A model generated the notes under the pieces. It did no database searches and was not told the DNA's origin. It saw only the letters and a list, made by a program, of their open reading frames with translations. From Triops longicaudatus (Eukaryota; Arthropoda; Branchiopoda; Notostraca; Triopsidae), in the NCBI GenBank assembly GCA_022885665.1, contig JAGQDJ010000067.1:233539-297538 (forward strand): a DNA stretch of 64,000 nucleotides, in the 5' to 3' direction. The position numbers and the translations under genes were made by a program. Positions 1 through 11,728 of this stretch are shown in pieces; position 1 is the first letter of the stretch; each line of letters opens with the position of its first letter.

Positions 1-3000
1 CTTTACCTGTACCAGTCCAGTGGACAACTGATGGCCGGGCGCACAGGTAACATTGGACCTAGGTAAAGGGGCGATTGTTGGTTTCTTGGGGGCTCGTTGA
101 AGGGAGGAGGGTTCGGCGGGAGTAGCGATGTGGGTAGCAGCTTCTGTGGACTGCCAGATACACAGGAGTGACCGTAGTAAGGTCGGTTCAGGTCCGTGGA
201 AGGTCTTCTCTTTTCCTCTCCCTTCTCGCGAGTGTGGACTAATATTGTCCTTCTCTCTTTCTCTCTTCGTTCGCTTTTCCTTCCTCGCTCGCTACAGCTC
301 GACTTCAGTCTTCACATACCTGTTTCTTCCACGACGGCTCGAGGGTCCTTCTTAGGCATTACCATTGACCAAAATTGAGAACTTCGTAAAACATGAAGAC
401 GTGCGGACAAGTTTGGATGTGCAAAGAAGTAGACGACACTCACATCCGGTGCTCTGGAAACGTCATAAAAAATGTACCCAATCTCTTCAAGTATATGTCT
501 AATGGCCTAACAGGAATTGATCCTCGTAAAGACAACATAGATATCTTTGCGTAATTTTTTGAATTTTCTTTACAGTTCTGTAAATATTGTCAGCCTAACT
601 GCATATTTCGCTACTTTTACGATGCTGAAGCTTGGATGCGGTCTATCAATACGATTACAATACGTACTCAATATCGATTACTACCGTTACAATACGTAGA
701 AGTATCTCTAAAATGCGTCTTACAGCACGAAAAAACTTGTTGCCACTTAGGGTACGGTTTCATTCGGTGGAAATAGTGTTCTTTTTCCGTGTGTTCAGCT
801 TACAAGTGTCCTCATTTCTTTTTTTATCAACGAACGGCCTGAAATCTAGAAACTTATCTCTCTTCGTCATGTGTTGCTCCATGAAGTTACTTTTGCAAGT
901 AAATTACTGTTTTATTGCAAAAATTGTACTTGGACAAGTTTTTGCAGACAAGGTTGACGTAGTGTACAGTTTTGATGTACAGGATGTGACGAAAATGGAT
1001 TTTTCTACCCTAATCTAGATATTGTGGTAATTTAGAGTAAAAACTTCTTTTCCCTCCATTTCGAAATCTTGAATGGCGTAGAATAAAAGAAGTGCTTCCG
1101 TACACGATAAGCGTTTTTACACCATTTTCGTTTCTCGAATGTCAAAACGGTTTATTGGATGGAGGGATCCAGGTGGGTTTGCATCGTCCACCAACAGGAA
1201 GATATCAATATCATTGTCTAGTATGGGACATAAGAAAAAATACATATTTTTTTCTACTGGGGCATTAACTGTGATAGAGAAGAAAAATAATGGCGTAATG
1301 CACCAATGAGTTGCCCAGAGCTAAACCATGTCCAATAGTAGAGCATTGTTGCAACAAAACCAGGCAATAGTCACGCTCTTGCGCTGGAGCACGTCCTGGC
1401 GTTTTTCAGAGCACTCAAAAACTTGAGCTGAATTCTCTTCTAGCTCAGATGTTATCGTTATAATGAGCGTCATCCGTCCATCCCCGCCAACGCAAAGTTT
1501 CCTCTATCGACAAGTGGTCAGCCGGAGCTGAACCAGTCCCGCAGCTCTTTTCATATCGGAAATTATAACCAATAAAAAATAGAGCCCATCTAAACCAGAC
1601 GAATAGAAAAGTCATTTACTGTATTCTGCTTCGTTTTTCTGCAGGTATGATGCATTTCCGTCAAGATATGTTGAACTGAAGCGAGGCTACAATGTGCTTA
1701 TGTGACACTATTTTCTTTTCCGAGACTATCGAACAGACTTGAACAGAAGATACTCAAATTGCCCACACAGACCTGACGAATCATTTCAACTGACCAAAGC
1801 TGGACTGTAGTCCGTGTAGGGCCTCAGCCGACCAAAAACGTTGACGAGCTCGTCGGGGAAAAGTTAGAAACTCACAGCAGCCCCCACGAAAAAAAAGGTA
1901 TTTCCCGATGTTACAAGAATAACATATACAATCAACAAATAGTAAACTTCAGTCACAAATATTAAATTATGTTTATTTCGTACAAGGAAAACTTGCAGTA
2001 CACCGCAACAAGAAGAATTCCAAATTTTGTGACAGTTGTATACTCAGAGATTTTTTGCACTTGTTTACTTTAATTATTTGAGTAGGAGCTGCCCTATGAT
2101 GCTTTCTTGTTTGTTGTTTAATGCAGATGAAGAGGGCCATCGGCAAGTAGGTTTTTGTTGTCGCTACGACGTTCAAAGTCTTTCCACAGGAGCGGTCCCA
2201 ATTTGCTCTGCTGATGGTGCCGACAAAACTGGAGACAGACCTCCACCAACGACCGAAAACTTTATGGCGGCATATTCCAACATACATGTATACCGAATCT
2301 TGTCCCTTTTCCCCCTTCGACTGGGTTATTAACAATCTTGGGTGGCTGACATCACACACTAATAAAGATCACATAAGAACGCCAAGCAAAACAAGAGTGG
2401 CCAGCAGCTGCTGCTTTTTCGGAAAACTTGATCGGAATCGAAAATGGAAGGAGGCTGGGATAGCAAGCAGGTCCACCCCTACTCTACCGAGGACTCTTTT
2501 TTTTAAGGTATGAGGTGGAATTACTAAGATGTGATAGCGGCAGACTTTCCAAAGCCCCTTTTCGGATCGTTTCTTTCACATGGCTTTGGCTCCCGCAAGT
2601 GGTCGAGTGCCGTGCTAATGCATTCATGTCTCCTGATTCCGTATCGTCGTTTAGGTGATTTGCAGCTATTGTGTGTTCTTAGACTTTTGCCGACGAGAAA
2701 AAAACGAGTGATCCACTCATAGTAAATTCGCCTACATTGAAAACGTTTCGTTTTTCGCGTTTCTAGCGGGAAGTTATAGAATACGGTTTAGTTTTGTTTC
2801 CTTACTAATTTCATTGGTGGTTATTATTATAAATCGTATTTATTTGTGGGAATTACTGTATCGTAATACGTTTTATACAACTATGTATAATATTTTGCCT
2901 ACACATCATAATATGATAGTGATGTTTCTTATACAGGTGATGACTTCACCGCAGTGTTACAATCGAGCAAAAACGGACAATACAATATTTTGAACGAAAT

Positions 3001-6000
3001 GTATGACCATTGGGTTGTGGTCTTATGAAAAAATTGACAGTTTTTTCGAGGGTTGTAAATTCCCATTCCAAGTTGTCTGACAGGTAAGTAGTTAACTGTC
3101 GTTCAGAAAGCTACGGCTCGGTTTCACACGTTTTGAATTCAATTGAAAAAATGAGTTCGCTGTTTACTTAATCGGATCTTTAGTATTCAGTGTTAATGTG
3201 TTTATCATTGCTTTCAACGACTATTTGTTTCCATTGTTCTAGGTATAGACAAAATCACAAAGCTGTAACTTGAATCAGCTTTTGCAAATTTGGCTATAAA
3301 AACTATATGCCAAATCTTTGCGGAGGTTAACCTCTACGTCATTTCAATCTCACGAAAAGCCTTAAGCGTTGAATTTCAAAAAAGATTTTCCTAGAAGTCA
3401 CCGATCGTAGAAATTTGAGCTCACGTCAAGAGGTATAGGTTACTGTACTCTACCGTGTCTCTTCGCTGTGCTTTTTCTCAGTGAGAAAAGCTTCATTTTT
3501 GGTACCACGTTGACGTGTACGAATCTTTCGAAAGAAAAATACAGATAAGACACTTGCCTTATTTGATTTAATTTAAGCTATATTCACTGTTACCGACTGT
3601 ATTAAAACACAAACACCTGTAGCATTCGTGCCTGCGTGCTAACAGATATCAGAAAAAAATAGCATTCTTACATACTATGACAACGTAAAAATACCGGATC
3701 TGTCCAAACATGCCGTCACAGGCTCGTTTGTAATACCTTTGAACCACCCATTATTAAGCGAAGGTTTCGACATTAGGTCCATTTAAACGACGAGGTCCGT
3801 TTTTTATGGAGGTCAACCACGGGTAAAATTGGTCTATTTGGACGCGGGTGTGATTCGTGGCCTATTCGACCGTTCATGCGCTGTATTACCATTCCATGGC
3901 GGGACTTGTTACATGGCCAAGGTTATTTGGTCCCGGCCCGACATTCTATAGGAACCGGCAGCGCACGCAGGTGTCAATTATGTATACACAAAAAGGTAAA
4001 AGTTCGCCAAGAGTGATATGTGCCTGTTGAGCTCTTCTAACACCGACTCCACTTTTGAAGGGAGCCAAGGGAATAGAGAAAAAGCAACGAAAAATCTTGG
4101 AGCAAACGCCCTTTGTGTCGTGAAGTTAATGGTTTGGCCTGCAGCTAGATCAGACTTCTGACCCTCCGCTTTGATAAGCATGCTAAATACTTTATAGCAC
4201 ATGATAGTAGAGCGAGAGTTGCTTTGTTAGATACCTTTTACCTTTACGGCCAAGAGAGAATTGGCCTGCAGCACACACATGCACACACGGACTACATGCA
4301 TGCCGCTCTGGAAAAGGTAGAAGCAGCCAAGACAGGGCGCATCAAGCACCATCCTAGCCAGCGCTGAAAACAAAAAGGAAACATAATACAAGTATAGCCC
4401 ACTTGTGGCTTCTTCTGTAATAACAAAAAGAGGCTGTTAAAAAAGCTCGTTTGACTTCCTGTGGCAAGTAAATGTTTCCACTTTTCAATTACTACTTCAC
4501 TTCAACTTTGGAATGTAGACGTGTTGGCTAGTTCGCAATTACTGCTTCATTATCAATGGGGCATACTATGCTTTTACAGTACGGAAGGCTTACAAATCAT
4601 CTCTATCTTACGACAGGCAGAAAAAGCTCACCTATATGAGTACTGGACTTGCAGCGATTTGTCTTGATTTGTATTGACAAGAGTCTACTAGATCAAGCTA
4701 GCCTCGCATACCAGCAATCAACATAACTTCCAAGCATTTGGAGGGACGTCAAGAACTAGTGAGAACGCTTTGCTTCTTTTGTTTGTTAATTAATGGGCTT
4801 GTTACCAGTGTATGAATACCACAAACTGCATATAACGAATTAGCCACATAACAAGTGAGCACCACAACCGATTCGCGTTGACTAATTCCATGTCCAAGGA
4901 GAGGAGACACGAACGAACTATTATGATTTGCTTATATCCATTTCATATCTTTTTTACGGATGCATCGAAGTACTCGAAAATACTTGTTCTTTGGTTATCT
5001 TTGCTTCCTTAATTATTGAGGCTGTACGTATCCCAGATGCCATTTTGAACAAGCTCATTTTGAACAAATTTTTCAGAGCGGACCGCAGAGCTGGACAATA
5101 TCATTTCCATTTCGCAAGCTTCTCCTTACGGCATTTTTTTACAGTACAACGCAACACATCATGTAGATCTATGAAATTTTCGTCGCTCCTCCATTAAGTC
5201 CCCTTTGAATCCCCCGTTTATAGATATGGTTTTAAAAAATCTGCACAAGCACCTGTGATCACAACGGACACCGTTTCGAAGCAAGTTCTTTTTTCTTAAT
5301 TTCCAATCGATGCTTGTGGCAATAGGGTCTGTCATGGGCTGGATCATGGTGCTTAACTATCACCTATAAACTAGACCCACAATCAGCACAGGGATGCATT
5401 CTGGGTATTGGTAAGTAGGTTAAACTTCTTGTAACGAATAATGAAAGTGTTAAATAACTGTAAAATTTGAGAAAATCACTCAGGAATTTGTCACTAAGAA
5501 AAATTACGTTGCGTAAAAATGGCACAAAAAGAGGATGTAAGTTAAAAGAATTAAGTTTCCTTGTAGTAATATGATACTCAATACATGACGGCTAGCTAAA
5601 AATAATTCGGGCTACATGTTAAGAATTGTAAATGCCTGCCACGCTTATCAACGGAAGCTCCACTCTTTAAATTTAATTCATGGAAATCAAATAAGGGAAA
5701 TTATGAACGCTACCCCTTTTCCATAATAGACATCATTACTATGGTGCACTTACAAATGCCCCAAAGCTGCGGTTCTTAACGAATGATACGCGTAACCCTT
5801 GGGGGTATGGCAAGAATTTTAAAGTGTGCGGGAGCTTAGGTAAAATATACTTAAAAATGTATTCATTTCCATTTATTATTTCCATTTATGATCACGCTCA
5901 GGTGTCATTGAGAAGGGATTGTGATTTCAATGAATTGACGTAGGGGTACACGGCAAAAAGTGCCTCAAGGGCTCGTTAAGGGCACTGTTCAGAGGCTATA

Positions 6001-9000
6001 ATTTTTAAGTTTCCATAGTAAGTTCGTTCTTGCAATGCACTTCATTCCAATATGAAAATGTTTGCGCTGCTATTGCATGACGATGTGTAGGCTTATGTTG
6101 TTTGTCGGCTCCATATAATCTCTTTTCATTCGAGGGTTCTTTATAATTAATTAGCAAGAAAATGAAGGAATTTAAGCACATTGCTTATGCATATGTAACT
6201 GGTCCTTTTCGAGCTTTTTGCCTTGGTTGATGTAACTATTCGTCGGGACTTAGCTACCGTCGCATCGGAACAACTTTGACAAGGATGCAGGACATTCTTT
6301 CCGTGGGCTGCTTATGGTAAAGATCACATTTACCGCTACGCAGTTTTGTTTCGTGTTTTTTTCATATTTTATTATATTTATTTTATTGTATTATTTCAAA
6401 CTTTCTTTATTTCATTATTTCATTAAGAATTTAAGGATCAAAGCTCCTAGCCTCCCTGGATAAGATTTGGTCTCCTCGCATATTTGCTGTCTTCAATCAG
6501 GTTTTGATATTACTGTCTTTAGTACGTACATTCTTGGATACATGTTAATTTAGAGCAGTTCTAACGGAGAGTCGGACCTTGTTCTCCGTTATATATGCCC
6601 TTAATGTGCGCGTTCTTTAAAGACCTCAAAACTGTTATGTGTATTTGATGAATAGCAAGCAAAGTGTTAAAATGCACAAATCATGTTTATCGATAAAAAT
6701 TAACAAGAATAAAATAATGAAAAATTTAAAAATAAATATAATTTTTAAAAATAACAATTTCTTTGCACTTTATTATTAACAATCGCAGCACTTACCTTTT
6801 CCTAGATTCTTAGTCATCACAGCTAGATCCTACCACGGTACAGTTAATTAAAGTCTTATCTGAAACAGTTGACCTTAAACAAAAATTAGGTCAATTCGAT
6901 AGATCTTAAAGTAAGTTGAACTTAAAGTAAGTGAACATTGCACCCTAAGAATGCGTCGCTAATATCGTTATCCATAAATTAATATCCAAGCAATGTTCAC
7001 TTTTATTGAGACACAGCGTCGGCTGACGATTTATGTGCCTTTCGCCTGAGGAAATGCAATAGCTGAATGATTGTGAACTGCAATAGTGTTTCTAGTCAAG
7101 CGTAGTTTCACAGGATTCGCTTGTAAGCAAGCTCTAGGACGAAGACCAAATGCTATAATAATTCTTTATTGCGTTTTATTCAAACTAGGACACCTTTTGC
7201 GAAACGCAAAAACATAAATTACTGTAAAAGTACCATCTTACGTAGCTTACGAATCTAGAAGAAAAACTAGAAGAAACAAAACGTAATTGAGAAGAAATTG
7301 TTCGCTATCATTATGTCCGTTATCAAAAGTCGTTAGCCTCATCATACACGATCCAAACTACGGCAATCTTTGTGTTCTTATTTTTTTTTAGAATCCGATT
7401 CCGACCCCGCACGAGTGGTGCTTATTACGGTCTTCACAGTTTAGGAGCTATTTAGGCACAAATTCCACAAATTTCATTTCAATATTCATTTCATCGTTAA
7501 TGGCGTTTTTAGCGGGCAACTGGAAGACCATTGAATTGGCTCTCGGGGCCAGAAGTGTGGCATATTCACAGCGAGGAAAACAAAAGACGTAAAAGGCAAG
7601 GTAAGTTTGCTGTAGTTTTGCAGTTCTCGTAAAAAAACTTTTATGATAACATTTTTGTTTTCGTTTTTTTATTTAGTTTGTCCTTGGAGTTGCATTGTCT
7701 CATATTTCTCGGTATTCGCGAGAACAGTTTTATAGTGATACTTGTTACCTTGTTGCCTAGTTACCTTGTTTCCTATTTAAGAGAAGATTAAAAAAATATA
7801 TGGCAAGAAATGTAAACTTGCGTTTCACTGGAAAATTGTGTTGCCACTGTCGCAAAAGGAATTTTCGGTCTGTAATACTTTTCTTTGGTGCTCAATAGCT
7901 TTGAAAATAAAAAAGGAAAATGATGAAAATAGCTCTCTCTATTCATGTGAATAGTGTTTATACAAGGGACAACTTCAAATGTGGTTAATTCACACTACCG
8001 ACAATAGGGGACAGCCTACGTCGGGAATGCATGAAAAAATCACTCCCTTAAAGACGCTCACGAAGTAGGATCACAGAATAAAAATGCTTGGAAATTTCGT
8101 CATTCTGTTAAAAAATTCACAGCGAGTGTTGCTCACAGATTCTAATACGATGGTTCACCTTTCACTTTTACGTAAAATTGGTTGTTTTGCATGTCACATG
8201 TTTAAAAACAACGTCAATAATATCAGGCACGTTACACGGCACATTTGGTTACATTTATACGAACTTGACAATTGACTGCACATGAGTTTTGGTTTTTCTT
8301 AATACTAGTGGTAGCGTCTTAGTTTGAAGTTGCTCGAATCGTTAACGACAAGAAACTTGGGTTCAGTAAGGTCTGCAGGTTTAAAATTATGTATAAGGTT
8401 ATGTTTAATTTTTATTTATACTCTATACATCTTACTGTTATATTTCTGAGCTCACAGAGGAAAGTAAAAGAGAAAGAGAGCTAGATCAAGACGCGAGAAA
8501 GATATATGCATCTGAGCACGGTGTCTTTCGTGCTGACGTCTCATTTGTTCGACTTGTTGTTCTGGTTTCATCACAGCGAAGGGCGAAGGCGAATGGTTCT
8601 GGCAGAACAGCAGCAGTATATTTGGGCAGCTTGAAACTCCATCGGAGTTGTGTGGAACGGGCGATGTTGTGTACAGTGCCGTTGATGAATGATTCCAAAA
8701 GTTGGAAGCAGAGAAGAAGGGAAGAACCGTATAATTTGTATTGACATGTAAAGGTAAGTTATGGAAATCCTTCCTGGGCCACATGCCTTTTGGGCTTGTT
8801 ATGCAAATATCTAAAGGATAATATTGCGAAGTGATGCTTTCAGGTGCACAAGACGAATCTAGTGTTCGAAAAAAGTGAACGTAGTGCGATGTTTTTCGCT
8901 TCCTCCGCTTCAACTTTCGCTCTTTCACCTACAGCATTTTTGCCGTGTATTACCTGCTGTTTTATGAGTTGTGCACTTGCAGAGTAATTAGGTCTTAACT

Positions 9001-10131
9001 CTGCCAAGTTCACGGTTGGCGTACTGAGCAGCAATACAGTACCCTTACATTTTGGCAGCGTTCCCCTGGCATACATTCAGATCAACTATGCCTGTTACCT
9101 TCCAGTATCCTGTACCGTCAGTGTGGAAAAAATCTTTCGTCTTACGTATGCGAAACAGACAAAGGTACTTAAGTGTTACACAATGAATTACCCTTCCAAG
9201 GCTACCATCTAAACAAGATTTATGATCAAGATGCAAGATGGGACTTCGATAACACCGGTCTGTCGGAAAAAAAGACAGACCGGTGGTACTAGCACACTCC
9301 AATAAGAATTATTGAGGTTTTTGTCAGGAATATAGGCTTGGGTGTAGGCATCAAGTGAAGTTATCGGATAAAACTCGGTCTAGTTCACCAATAAGAGCAT
9401 GTCAACCCCAATATTTGGGTTCTTGAATACAACGGTGGAGTTCAGAAACAGCGGGAGCTTCTATCACATACGTGAGGCCTTTATACCTGCGATTAATAGG
9501 CAAAAGTAAACTCTTGAATTCGCGTGTAACGTTTTTACTATACGAACAATTTATTTATCTGTGTGTTAACGATGAACTTTGTAGACATAGTTACACACTA
9601 CCGTCTTCCGCTTTCGACTGCAAAGTTTGACCCCTAAGGAAATAACCAGGAACTTCAAAATTTGTCGCCTTCCTAACTTAGGACTCCGCGCATTGGCGGA
9701 AAACAAAAGACACGTATTTGCTTTTTTCATATTATCTGTTACATTTAATCCAAAGCATGTTAAACATTTGAAAGTACATTGTCTTTTCTCAAGGTTCTTC
9801 ATAACTTTTCATGGTACAACTCACAGGAGAAGTCAAACCTGAATGTGACCTAAAAATAAGTCGTGGGGGATTTTTCTGGATAAACTCGGTTACATTTCGT
9901 CCGAATGAAAACAAGACAAAAAAGTATACGATCGAGATGTTGAGAGTATGTCTCATGAAACGCGAGGCTTTCCAATGTTTTGTTTAGCTACACGTTTTCT
10001 AGGCATTCTCATTCAAGCTAGTCAAAGACGAGCACTGCACTTTCTTTGCGCTTATTTTAAGTGATTTTATTGTGAGTGTTGTTACTTTACATGCAGAAAC
10101 TGCAAAGAGTAGTGAAACTTATGACTTGAAA
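1..10131. other. Left 10 kb without a confident gene
   Basis: This stretch is AT-rich, has frequent stops in all frames and shows no protein family I recognise. Small open segments exist: bases 1-46 end in a good donor (gtaaca), 393-554 is an ORF of 53 codons, 576-776 is open after an acceptor-like tract, and 7515-7600 is followed by a strong donor. They are treated as findings because none could be joined into a convincing gene. A perfect 12-bp hairpin lies at 9253-9285. The minus-strand ORF at 8452-8928 looks like chance. Regulatory DNA or untranslated exons could be present but cannot be shown from the sequence. Confidence 0.5.
393..554 (+). CDS. Possible LRR N-cap exon or small ORF (uncertain)
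   Basis: An ATG-initiated ORF of 53 codons ends in TAA. It has a cysteine spacing (C4, C10, C20) followed by text such as SNGLTGIDPRKDNIDIF, which loosely fits an LxxIxLxxNxIxxI leucine-rich repeat after a cysteine-rich N-cap. There is no signal peptide, no obvious upstream exon and no in-frame splice to the open segment at 576-776; the only donor that would fit leaves a 25-bp intron, which is too short. It may be a relic exon, a piece of a gene continuing leftwards, or chance. I do not recognise a specific protein. Confidence 0.2.
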   Translation: MKTCGQVWMCKEVDDTHIRCSGNVIKNVPNLFKYMSNGLTGIDPRKDNIDIFA

Positions 10132-11656
10132 ATGTTGCGCTGTCGAGCAAAACCTCCGCCCATTATTTTAACCGGTTCTGGGAATTTGGATTCATTTTTA
10201 TCGCCAAGCAATACAGCAAAACATGCTTCTCACAGTAGCAGTGATGACAGCAGTGACAGTAATTCGCCAGAATCAGAGGAAGAACGAGTTTACTTGTCCA
10301 TTATTCTTGATCAAATCGCAAGCAACTTGCCTTTAATCTACTTTGATGCATGGACAGCGGCCAGTATCGGCGATCAATCCTATTTCTATGCCCAGTAAGT
10401 CCACCCTTTGGTTCATAAAAAGGACATTTATTTTTAATAAATCAGGCTTTTTTAATGTTTGGAATCTTTTCAGTGTCGACACCTCAATCTTTTCGAAAAA
10501 TCGCGGAGGATGGACTCCGCTCATGTACGCCAGCTTTTACGGCCACGTAGGTGTGGCTTGCACAATAGTGGAGCAAGCTCCACATTCGCATCTGAACGAA
10601 GTGAATTACGCCCGGCAATCTGCATTGATGTTGGCCGTGGCAGCTGGCCGCGCCTCCACATCGGAAATTCTTCTAGCAGTCAGTATCAATATTATGGACG
10701 CATTTTTATGTTAGTGACTACTTTTGTTCTGTTATGTGCCTACAGCATCACGCAGACATTGAAATGCGCGACATGCAAGACTGGACAGCTCTGATGATCG
10801 CGGCGCATGCGGGATGCATAACAACGGCACACGTCTTGCTGAAGTACGGCGCAAATGTCAACTCAAGGTGATTTCTATTAGCGGGTGTAGCCCGATAAAC
10901 GATCCAGGGTATATTTAGGGAAGGTGTGTTTGGCCAAACGGCTTTATACTTGGCAGCCCTGAGTGGTAGCAAGGAAATGGTTGCGCTGCTGGTCAAGTAT
11001 GGTGCAGACCCGGAGATTGGTACGTTCCACAATGACACGCCCCTAGCTGCTGCGCTCCGCAACGGTCGCACTGCTACTGCGGCACTTTTATCCAAGAAGA
11101 TAAGTGAGGATCCAATAGCTTTATTTTATAGTCGCAGTTTTAACGTTAAATCCATTGAATATTGTAGATGACTTATTGAAAGTACCCTCCGCTTTGATGC
11201 ACGGACCGGTCATACAACCCTCAACGTATCGATTTAAAGTTTCACCACAGTATTGCTCGATGTCATACGAGAAATACGATTTGAGAGGTTTCCTTGAGTG
11301 GCACAACCTAGGAGAGATTGTTCCACTTTTAGAAAACAACGATATTGACTGGGAAGTCTTTTTAACAATGACCCATGAAGATTTTAGTAAAGTTGGAATC
11401 AAGTAAAGTTACTCCCTTTTCCATTCAAAAGAATCTAATTTTCTCTAATAGGGATAAAGCTATCAAAGATTTGCTAGTGCGTCTAGTACAGCAGTGCCAT
11501 GCTAGTCAGCAATTTTACTGTGATTTACGCCAGTTTCAGTCTACTTGGAGTCACTTAAAACTTTTACTCCTGAAGTTGAATGTTCATGTTCTGTCCCCTG
11601 ATTTAATCCAGAGTTTGGCAGAAGGTGACGCCTTTCTATTCAAATATCTCGGATAG
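10132..11656 (+). CDS. ANKS3: ANKS3-like ankyrin repeat and SAM domain protein
   Basis: Six exons (10132-10394, 10474-10678, 10746-10867, 10919-11103, 11168-11402, 11452-11656) give 404 residues. A Ser/Asp-rich leader is followed by the signature WTAASIGD and, after residue 98, RGGWTPLMYASFYGH, which matches the first ankyrin repeats of ANKS3. Further repeats start near residues 133, 167, 201 and 231, with cores such as DWTALMIAAHAGC and FGQTALYLAALSG. A SAM domain begins near residue 296 (DLRGFLEWHNLGEIV...) and a short helical tail ends the protein. ANKS3 is known as a ciliary/kidney scaffold binding ANKS6 and NEK8; that role here is inferred. The protein is shorter than the vertebrate one because the middle linker and coiled-coil tail are reduced. 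The ATG at 10132 is the first in frame, 37 bases after an acceptor-like tacatgcag, so a 5' UTR intron or a further coding exon is possible. Confidence 0.85.
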
Positions 11657-11722
11657 GCTTTACCTGTATCCTTAAACATCAGCGTAATTTTTAACACGGA
11701 TCCGCTGGTATCAAATAGCAAG

Positions 11723-11728
11723 AATAAA
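11723..11728 (+). terminator. Poly(A) signal of the ANKS3-like gene
   Basis: A canonical AATAAA hexamer lies 67 bases past the stop codon of the ankyrin/SAM gene. This fits a short 3' UTR. Confidence 0.5.

Noticed and set aside
1..46. Open segment at the left edge ending in a gtaaca donor
   Set aside because: Only 15 codons are visible, two frames are open and no downstream exon could be matched.
632..1018. Plus-strand ORF of 128 codons
   Set aside because: Phe/Leu/Val-rich composition typical of AT-rich noncoding DNA, no true ATG context and no homology recognised.
8452..8928. Minus-strand ORF of 158 codons
   Set aside because: No domain, low complexity at both ends, overlapping ORFs in other frames and no splice support; probably chance.
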